Origin: Flavobacterium circumlabens | GTDB taxonomy: Bacteria; Bacteroidota; Bacteroidia; Flavobacteriales; Flavobacteriaceae | Reading direction: 5' to 3' | DNA length: 64,000 nucleotides | NCBI RefSeq assembly: GCF_004345565.1 | Contig: NZ_SLWA01000012.1 | Coordinates: 96,688-160,687 of the forward strand | Shown: in pieces, positions 58,741-64,000 of the stretch | Position numbering within the stretch: the first letter of the stretch is position 1 | How the letters are laid out: each line of letters opens with the position of its first letter | The notes under the pieces: model-generated | Databases searched by the model: none | Told to the model about the DNA's origin: nothing | Seen by the model: the letters and a program-made list of their open reading frames with translations, nothing else | Translations under genes and position numbers: made by a program

Positions 58741-60189
58741 ATGAGCAAAAAAACTTTGTACCAAAAAGAAGTATCACTTCAAGTCGACCGAAGGAGAGCT
58801 GGTGTCGAATTAATTAAAATCATAAGTGATTTATGGTATGACAAATCCATCGAAATGGTTTTATTCAAAAATCAATTATTGGATAAAAATGTCAGCGACA
58901 TTATCAACTTGCATCAGTATGCAGGTGAATTTGTCGGCAAACCCATCACCATTTTTGATTCTGTCGAAATAGCTCAGGTCATTTTATCATTAGATCTTCC
59001 TCCTGCAAAATTAGATTTGGGGAAATTAACGTACGAGTACCGTTTAGAAGATGAAAAATATCCGGATGCCAGATATTTTGTTCTGGACAAATTAAAAAAA
59101 GCAAAATCATCAGAGGAAATACAACCAAAAGACGTAGTTCTGTATGGCTTTGGAAGAATAGGTCGATTATTAGCACGAGAGCTAATGTCAAAAACCGGAA
59201 AGGGAAATCAATTACGTCTGAGAGCAATTGTAACCCGCGATACCAACGACGCTAATAGTTTAGAGAAAAGAGCTTCTTTATTACGTTATGATTCCATTCA
59301 CGGAGACTTTCAGGGTTCTGTAACTACAGATCCCAAAAATAATGCCTTGATCATCAATGGAACTACAGTTCATATGATTACCGCAAATTCACCGGAAGAA
59401 ATAGATTACACACAATATGGAATCAATGACGCATTGGTTATTGACAACACAGGAGTTTTTACGACAGAAGCCGCTTTAAAAAGACACTTAACGTCAAATG
59501 GTGTTAGTAAAGTTTTACTGACTGCTCCCGGAAAAGGAGTCCCTAATATTGTTCATGGTGTAAATCATAACGATTACAATCCTGATGAAATCGATATTTT
59601 TTCTGCAGCATCTTGCACTACAAATGCGATCACGCCGGTTTTAAAAGCTATTGAAGATACTCTTGGAGTTGTAAAAGGTCATTTAGAAACCATTCATGCG
59701 TATACCAATGATCAGAATTTAGTGGATAATATGCACAAAAAATACCGTCGTGGAAGGGCTGCAGCCTTAAATATGGTCATTACAGAAACTGGTGCAGGAA
59801 GTGCGGTAGCAAAAGCATTACCATCGCTGGAAGGAAAATTAACGTCTAATGCGATACGAGTTCCAGTACCAAACGGTTCGTTGGTAGTTCTGAATTTAGA
59901 AGTTAAAAAAGGAACAAGTATTGCCGCGATTAATAAAATAATGAAAAAATATGCTCTGGAAGGAGAATTGGTAGAGCAGATTAAATATTCCCTAAACAAC
60001 GAATTAGTTTCATCTGATATTGTTGGGACTTCAGCACCATCTATCTATGACAGTAATGCTACAATTGTCTCTAAAGACGGAAAAAGCATAGTGTTATATA
60101 TTTGGTACGACAATGAATATGGCTACAGTCACCAGGTGATTCGTTTAGCCAAATATATTGCCAAAGTAAGACGTTTCACTTACTATTAA
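58741..60189 (+). CDS. gap: long-form glyceraldehyde-3-phosphate dehydrogenase
   Basis: A 482-residue protein. Residues 130-480 are a normal GAPDH: Rossmann motif GFGRIGR (136-142), catalytic Cys292 in SAASCTTN, HAYTNDQN and the C-terminal WYDNEYGYSHQV. About 130 extra residues come first (VSLQVDRRRAGVELIKIISDLWYDKSIEMVLFKNQLL) and look helical; their role is unknown. Long GAPDHs of this type occur in some bacteria and may work in gluconeogenesis. The motif TGVFTTEAALKRHL is shared with the class. It is a single-gene unit with a terminator after it. Confidence 0.92.
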   Translation: MSKKTLYQKEVSLQVDRRRAGVELIKIISDLWYDKSIEMVLFKNQLLDKNVSDIINLHQYAGEFVGKPITIFDSVEIAQVILSLDLPPAKLDLGKLTYEYRLEDEKYPDARYFVLDKLKKAKSSEEIQPKDVVLYGFGRIGRLLARELMSKTGKGNQLRLRAIVTRDTNDANSLEKRASLLRYDSIHGDFQGSVTTDPKNNALIINGTTVHMITANSPEEIDYTQYGINDALVIDNTGVFTTEAALKRHLTSNGVSKVLLTAPGKGVPNIVHGVNHNDYNPDEIDIFSAASCTTNAITPVLKAIEDTLGVVKGHLETIHAYTNDQNLVDNMHKKYRRGRAAALNMVITETGAGSAVAKALPSLEGKLTSNAIRVPVPNGSLVVLNLEVKKGTSIAAINKIMKKYALEGELVEQIKYSLNNELVSSDIVGTSAPSIYDSNATIVSKDGKSIVLYIWYDNEYGYSHQVIRLAKYIAKVRRFTYY

Positions 60190-60214
60190 TATAAACCAAA
60201 ACCAATTATTGCTT

Positions 60215-60245
60215 AAAACCATCAGATATTCTGGTGGTTTTTTGT
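60215..60245. terminator. terminator between the GAPDH and Lrp genes
   Basis: AAAACCATCAG and CTGGTGGTTTT form an 11-bp stem with one mismatch-type G-T pair around ATATT, followed by a T-run. The genes are convergent. Confidence 0.82.
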
Positions 60246-60250
60246 TTTCA

Positions 60251-60709
60251 TCAGATGGGTAAAACGGTCGTGCTTTTAACTTCAGAAATAACAAAAACAG
60301 TATTTATCAGAGAAACTTCAGGTAAAACAGATAATTTTTTCTGATGAAAATGATGATAGCTTTCCATATCCGGAATAATAATTTTAAGCATATAATCAAA
60401 GTTCCCGGAAACATAATTGCATTCTACCACTTCAGGCAAATTCAAAATCGACTGATTAAAACCTTCAGAAGTATCATAGGTTTGTTTGGTTAAGGTAACC
60501 TGACAATAAACAGTGAGATTATTTCCTAATTTTTTCTTGTTTAAAATCGATACATATTTCTCAATAACTCCCTCTTTTTCAAGACGTTTCACGCGATCAT
60601 GAACCGGTGTTAACGATAAATTGATCTTGTTTGCAATGTCTTTTAAGGTGTAGTGCGCATCTTCCTGTAAAAGACGTAGGATTTTTTTGTCAGTTTCATC
60701 TAAAGCCAT
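60251..60709 (-). CDS. Lrp/AsnC-family transcriptional regulator
   Basis: A 152-residue protein: an N-terminal helix-turn-helix (LDETDKKILRLLQEDAHYTLKDIANKINLSLTPVHDRVKRLEKEGVIEKY) and a C-terminal RAM ligand-binding domain (VYCQVTLTKQTYDTSEGFNQSILNLPEVVECNYVSGNFDYMLKI). It is divergent from ald, which such regulators often control in response to alanine (as AldR does in other phyla). The 200-bp gap between them holds both promoters. Control of ald here is inference from position. Confidence 0.92.
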   Translation of the reverse strand: MALDETDKKILRLLQEDAHYTLKDIANKINLSLTPVHDRVKRLEKEGVIEKYVSILNKKKLGNNLTVYCQVTLTKQTYDTSEGFNQSILNLPEVVECNYVSGNFDYMLKIIIPDMESYHHFHQKKLSVLPEVSLINTVFVISEVKSTTVLPI

Positions 60710-60864
60710 AACGAAAACGTTTTAAATTTTGATTGAAAAAAAGTCATTTTTTCTCTTTCCGAAGACAATAGCGCTTTCAAAAAGAAAAATTTTCTGTAAA
60801 AATACTAAATAAAATAATATTTTCTTATTTATCAGCGAATTATCAATAATATATTCTCTAACTG

Positions 60865-60872
60865 TAAATTTG
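60865..60872 (+). promoter_or_regulatory. -7 box TAAATTTG of ald
   Basis: TAAATTTG fits TAnnTTTG and lies 37 bp before the ald start codon. TTGTAAAAAACAATTTCACA downstream carries a short inverted repeat (TTGT/ACAA) that could be an Lrp-type site. Confidence 0.45.
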
Positions 60873-60909
60873 TAAAAAACAATTTCACAAAACAAAAAAA
60901 TATAACAAT

Positions 60910-62028
60910 ATGATAATAGGTGTTCCAAAAGAAATTAAGAATAACGAAAATCGTGTAGCAGTAACTCCAGCCGGTGTTTCTGAAATGAAAAAACACGGTC
61001 ATGTAGTTTACGTTCAGGCAACTGCAGGTTTAGGTAGTGGTTTTGCTGATAAAGAATATGAAGAGGCAGGTGCAACAGTTTTGGCAACTATCGAAGAAGT
61101 ATATGCTATTGCTGAAATGATCATTAAAGTAAAAGAACCAATTGCTTCTGAATATCCATTAATCAAAAAAGATCAATTACTTTTCACCTATTTTCACTTT
61201 GCTTCCTCTGAAGAATTGACTCATGCCATGTTGGAAAAAGGCGCAGTGTGTTTAGCTTATGAAACTGTAGAAAAAGCAGACCGTAGTTTACCTTTATTAG
61301 TTCCAATGTCTGAAGTTGCAGGTCGTATGGCTATTCAGCAAGGAGCTAAATACCTTGAAAAACCATTAAAAGGAAGAGGAATTCTTTTAGGTGGTGTTCC
61401 GGGTGTTCCACCGGCAAAAGTTTTAGTATTAGGTGGCGGAATCGTTGGAACGCAAGCAGCTAAAATGGCTGCTGGTCTTGGAGCTCAGGTTACTATTATG
61501 GATTTGAGTTTGCCACGTTTACGTCAGCTAGATGATATTATGCCAGCGAATGTAAGTACAGAAATGTCTAATCATTATAACATCACCAGAGCAATTGCAG
61601 ATGCAGATTTGATTGTTGGTGCTGTGTTAATCCCAGGAGCAAAAGCGCCTCACTTAATTACTCGTGATATGCTAAAATTAATGCGTCCGGGAACTGTTGT
61701 TGTTGACGTAGCAGTAGATCAGGGTGGTTGTATAGAGACTTGTACCCCGACAACTCACGAGAACCCTACTTTTATTATTGATGATATTGTTCACTACTGT
61801 GTAGCTAATATGCCAGGAGCTGTTCCTTATACATCTACTTTAGCTTTGACAAATGCAACTTTACCATACGCATTGCAATTAGCAAACAAAGGATGGGAAA
61901 AAGCTTGTGCTGAAAATGAAGAATTGAAAAAAGGATTAAATGTTGCTAATGGAAAAATCCTTTACAAAGGAGTTGCAGAAGCTTGGAATCTTCCTTTTAA
62001 CGAAGAATTAGTGTTAGCAAACGCATAG
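60910..62028 (+). CDS. ald: alanine dehydrogenase
   Basis: A 372-residue protein starting MIIGVPKEIKNNENRVAVTPAGV, the AlaDH/PNT N-terminal signature with its substrate Arg and Lys. The NAD motif VLGGGIVGTQAAKMAAGLGAQVTIMD is at about 173-198, and VDQGGCIETC follows. It converts L-alanine to pyruvate with NAD+ and ammonia release. The length is the usual 370. A terminator stands 40 bp after the stop codon. Confidence 0.96.
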   Translation: MIIGVPKEIKNNENRVAVTPAGVSEMKKHGHVVYVQATAGLGSGFADKEYEEAGATVLATIEEVYAIAEMIIKVKEPIASEYPLIKKDQLLFTYFHFASSEELTHAMLEKGAVCLAYETVEKADRSLPLLVPMSEVAGRMAIQQGAKYLEKPLKGRGILLGGVPGVPPAKVLVLGGGIVGTQAAKMAAGLGAQVTIMDLSLPRLRQLDDIMPANVSTEMSNHYNITRAIADADLIVGAVLIPGAKAPHLITRDMLKLMRPGTVVVDVAVDQGGCIETCTPTTHENPTFIIDDIVHYCVANMPGAVPYTSTLALTNATLPYALQLANKGWEKACAENEELKKGLNVANGKILYKGVAEAWNLPFNEELVLANA

Positions 62029-62066
62029 TGCTGACATTAAATAAGTGCTTACTAAAACACTGAATT

Positions 62067-62100
62067 TAAAAGGCTTTTCTTAATTGAAAAGCCTTTTTTA
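62067..62100. terminator. bidirectional terminator between ald and pafA
   Basis: AAAAGGCTTTTC and GAAAAGCCTTTT form a 12-bp stem with a short TTAATT loop. T-rich sequence lies on the right side and A/T on the left, between convergent genes. Confidence 0.85.
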
Positions 62101-62134
62101 TATTACAGTAAAATTATTTAGTAAAACCGCTTTA

Positions 62135-63772
62135 CTATTTTTTAGCAGGAATTATTTCTTTTTCATTTAAAATTTCCTGCAGTACTTTAGCTTCAGTACC
62201 ATTAGGAAAAGCAACCTTTATTTTTTGAGCAATTGTTGGTGCAATTTCAGTGATCGCTTTTTTATCGTAAGATTCTCCCTTTTTGATATGCCATCCGTAA
62301 AAAATTGCGGGAACATGGGTGTCATAGCTATAAGGTGTTCCGTGCGATGTTCCTGTAGTTGAATATTCGATGTCTCCAGGTTTGTCAATAATAACTAAAT
62401 CTCCATTTTGAGTTACATCATAACCTTTTGCAACAAAGTTTAAATAATAATCATTTCCGGAATTAGCCATTATTTCCTCTTCTGTATAGACTTTTTTAAC
62501 CTGTGGCTGTGCAATTAAAAATTCTTTAAAAGCCTTTTTAACATTTATCAGATCTAATCCTTTTTCTTTAATAAGCTGTTTATTGAAGAATACATTAAAA
62601 TTAGAATAATTGGAAATTAAATCTACTCCGAAAGTTAAAGTTGAAAAATCCTGCATGCTTTTCTTGACGTCTTTTGAAGGATAATTATCAACATTGTATT
62701 TATGATCTTTTAAATAGATTACGTTTTCAGCACCAGCGTGATCTGCGGTCAGGAAAAGTAAGTAATTATCTTTTCCAACAGTTTTATCAAGATAATTTAA
62801 AAAGTCAGCGATAGTCTGATCCAATCTCAAATACGTATCCTGAAGTTCCATAGAACGAGGTCCTAGTAAGTGACCTACATAATCTGTAGAAGAAAAACTT
62901 ACGGTCAGGAAATCGGTAACGTTATCCTTACCCAGACCTTCGCTTTCAATTGCTTTCATAGCGAACTCTGCCAATAAATCGTTCCCATAAGGAGTAGCTC
63001 TTAAAATACCGGCATCGTTTTTTTCATACATTTTTTTCAAATCATATGGAAAAACCGGCGCTGCACTGCCGTATAATTTTCCTTCATACGGATTATTATC
63101 CGGTAAACTCTCGTTATATGTCCCTGCTGGTTTAAATAAATCCCACCCTTTATTAATATAAGACAAATAGTGCTTCTCATTATTAAATTGAGTAACCCAA
63201 TCAGGTAGTTTATCACCATAAAAAGTACTGGAAATAAAAGAACCCGTTTTACTATACCAAAAAGCCCAATTTGCAAAATGCCCTGCAGGTAAAATGGCAC
63301 CACGATCTTTTAAACTAATACCAATAACCTTTCCGGTAAAATTGGTAGCCATTCTTACTTCGTCAGTAATAGTAGTAGCTTGCAGGTTTTTAGGAGACAT
63401 AGCTCCCTCTTCAATTGTACCGTCACCAAGAATTTTAACAGATGCATCATCTGTACAATACATTTCTTTACCAAGTGTTCTGCTAAACCATTCGTTCCCA
63501 ACAATACCGTGTATTGCAGGAGTAGTGCCTGTATAAATAGAAGCGTGTCCCGGAGCAGTATAGGTTGGCATATAATTATAATGCATATTTTGAAAAGTAT
63601 ATCCATTATTCATCAGTCGCTTAAATCCATTTGGAGAAAAATCATCAGAAAATCGATATAAATATTCCATTTTCATTTGATCTACTACAATACCTACTAC
63701 CAGCTTCGGGCGCTGTTGAGCACTTAAATTTGAGATAACAAATAATGTCAACAATACAATACTTTTTTTCAT
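62135..63772 (-). CDS. pafA: PafA-type alkaline phosphatase
   Basis: A 545-residue exported phosphomonoesterase with a signal peptide (MKKSIVLLTLFVISNLSAQ). It belongs to the alkaline phosphatase superfamily. Thr72 (TYTAPGHASIYTG) is the nucleophile, Asn93 (VGNEW) and Lys155/Arg157 (LKDRG) the PafA signature. Spacings 21 and 83 from the Thr equal those in the Elizabethkingia enzyme (79, 100, 162/164, as I recall). Metal ligands are visible in VVDQM, SFSSTDYVGHLLG, TADHAGAEN and GTSHGTPY. The start is ATG 63772, after a -7 box TATTTTTG (minus strand, 63802-63795). Confidence 0.93.
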   Translation of the reverse strand: MKKSIVLLTLFVISNLSAQQRPKLVVGIVVDQMKMEYLYRFSDDFSPNGFKRLMNNGYTFQNMHYNYMPTYTAPGHASIYTGTTPAIHGIVGNEWFSRTLGKEMYCTDDASVKILGDGTIEEGAMSPKNLQATTITDEVRMATNFTGKVIGISLKDRGAILPAGHFANWAFWYSKTGSFISSTFYGDKLPDWVTQFNNEKHYLSYINKGWDLFKPAGTYNESLPDNNPYEGKLYGSAAPVFPYDLKKMYEKNDAGILRATPYGNDLLAEFAMKAIESEGLGKDNVTDFLTVSFSSTDYVGHLLGPRSMELQDTYLRLDQTIADFLNYLDKTVGKDNYLLFLTADHAGAENVIYLKDHKYNVDNYPSKDVKKSMQDFSTLTFGVDLISNYSNFNVFFNKQLIKEKGLDLINVKKAFKEFLIAQPQVKKVYTEEEIMANSGNDYYLNFVAKGYDVTQNGDLVIIDKPGDIEYSTTGTSHGTPYSYDTHVPAIFYGWHIKKGESYDKKAITEIAPTIAQKIKVAFPNGTEAKVLQEILNEKEIIPAKK

Positions 63773-63794
63773 ATGTAAATTATAATATTTACTA

Positions 63795-63802
63795 CAAAAA
63801 TA
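63795..63802 (-). promoter_or_regulatory. -7 box TATTTTTG of pafA
   Basis: On the minus strand TATTTTTG fits TAnnTTTG and lies 22 bp before the chosen start codon. This supports ATG 63772 over the longer frame from 63811, which would start upstream of the box. Confidence 0.5.
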
Positions 63803-63905
63803 CAGATTCACATTTAGATAGGCTAACCCACTATAATTTAAAACCTAAAATTGATTATAATTTAACAGAATGCATCTCCATCATATCCTCATTTATTGTT
63901 TATGA

Positions 63906-64000
63906 GCGTTTCCCTGTGGGCCGGGCTCTTCACTAAATCTTTTGCGGGATTGGTTTGGGGGACTTTAAGAGATTTACGTTCCCCGCAAAAGGATATCGCT
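63906..64000 (+). repeat. dispersed ~90-bp intergenic element, copy C (cut by window edge)
   Basis: CGTTTCCCTGTGGGCCGGGC starts the element; CTAAATCTTTTGCGGG and CCCCGCAAAAGGATATCGCT bound a loop of about 37 bp. GCGGG...CCCGC forms a stem directly around it. The last 15 bases match copy B (48886-48902) apart from one G. The right end lies outside the window. Confidence 0.6.

Noticed and set aside
1..64000. CRISPR array, prophage or transposase
   Set aside because: No regularly spaced direct repeats, phage structural genes or transposase motifs were seen; intergenic repeats are inverted and word-like instead.

Overview
The window looks like ordinary chromosome of a Flavobacterium-type member of the Bacteroidota. 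The DNA is visibly AT-rich. Many genes are preceded by the Bacteroidota -7 box TAnnTTTG rather than an E. coli-type -10. Several proteins are of the form usual in this phylum: a DnaJ with half a zinc finger, a PafA-like alkaline phosphatase, secreted beta-barrel and TonB-plug proteins, and a DUF2279 protein. There is no prophage, insertion sequence, CRISPR array or rRNA; one tRNA (Trp, CCA) is present. The genus is an inference from sequence style only.

Layout. 1-7 kb: a cut-off TrmH-type tRNA methyltransferase, a sulfotransferase with its own APS kinase, a cysteine-free sirtuin, purB and a large cation/proton antiporter. 7-12.6 kb: a 1-Cys peroxiredoxin, MFS and AEC transporters, an Rrf2 regulator with an NAD(P)-binding partner, and the MeaB GTPase. 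12.6-25 kb: an LTA-synthase-like sulfatase, a MATE pump, PPK2, an ECF sigma/anti-sigma/TonB-plug operon, a LURP-one-like protein, an SDR and mtaB. 25.5-36.5 kb: a mostly minus-strand run (GNAT, HAD, DUF2007, a one-domain DEAD protein, an NtrC-like regulator without a DNA-binding domain, an ABC exporter pair, dnaJ, grpE, tRNA-Trp, hisS). 36.6-48.8 kb: a MacB-type permease, prmC, ribD, YigZ, dnaA, a low-molecular-weight phosphatase, an RsmI-like methylase, methionine aminotransferase, a 2,4-dienoyl-CoA-reductase-type SDR and udk. 48.9-64 kb: an FtsB-like protein, both methylmalonyl-CoA mutase subunits, a lysozyme-like protein, DUF2279, mltG, a GNAT, dapF, a DegQ-type protease, a long GAPDH, an Lrp regulator divergent from ald, and pafA.

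Genes that work together: cysC plus sulfotransferase (PAPS made and used); meaB with the mutase 37 kb away; grpE-dnaJ under one clear promoter; dapF, mltG and the lysozyme-like protein (peptidoglycan); Lrp and ald (alanine); Rrf2 and its neighbour, which share an upstream operator.

The most unusual material is between the genes. (1) Many intergenic gaps hold an inverted repeat of 16-37 bp perfect arms, built from a short word reiterated with small variations, and the word differs from gap to gap. From natA down to the HAD gene, every gap carries one. (2) One gap holds a 24-bp inverted repeat nested inside a perfect 37-bp one, and half of the inner unit recurs at 23.65 kb. (3) A roughly 90-bp element with a conserved core occurs three times, twice just upstream of a start codon. 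I cannot name a family for any of these three. Start codons marked as chosen by homology or promoter position are inferences.
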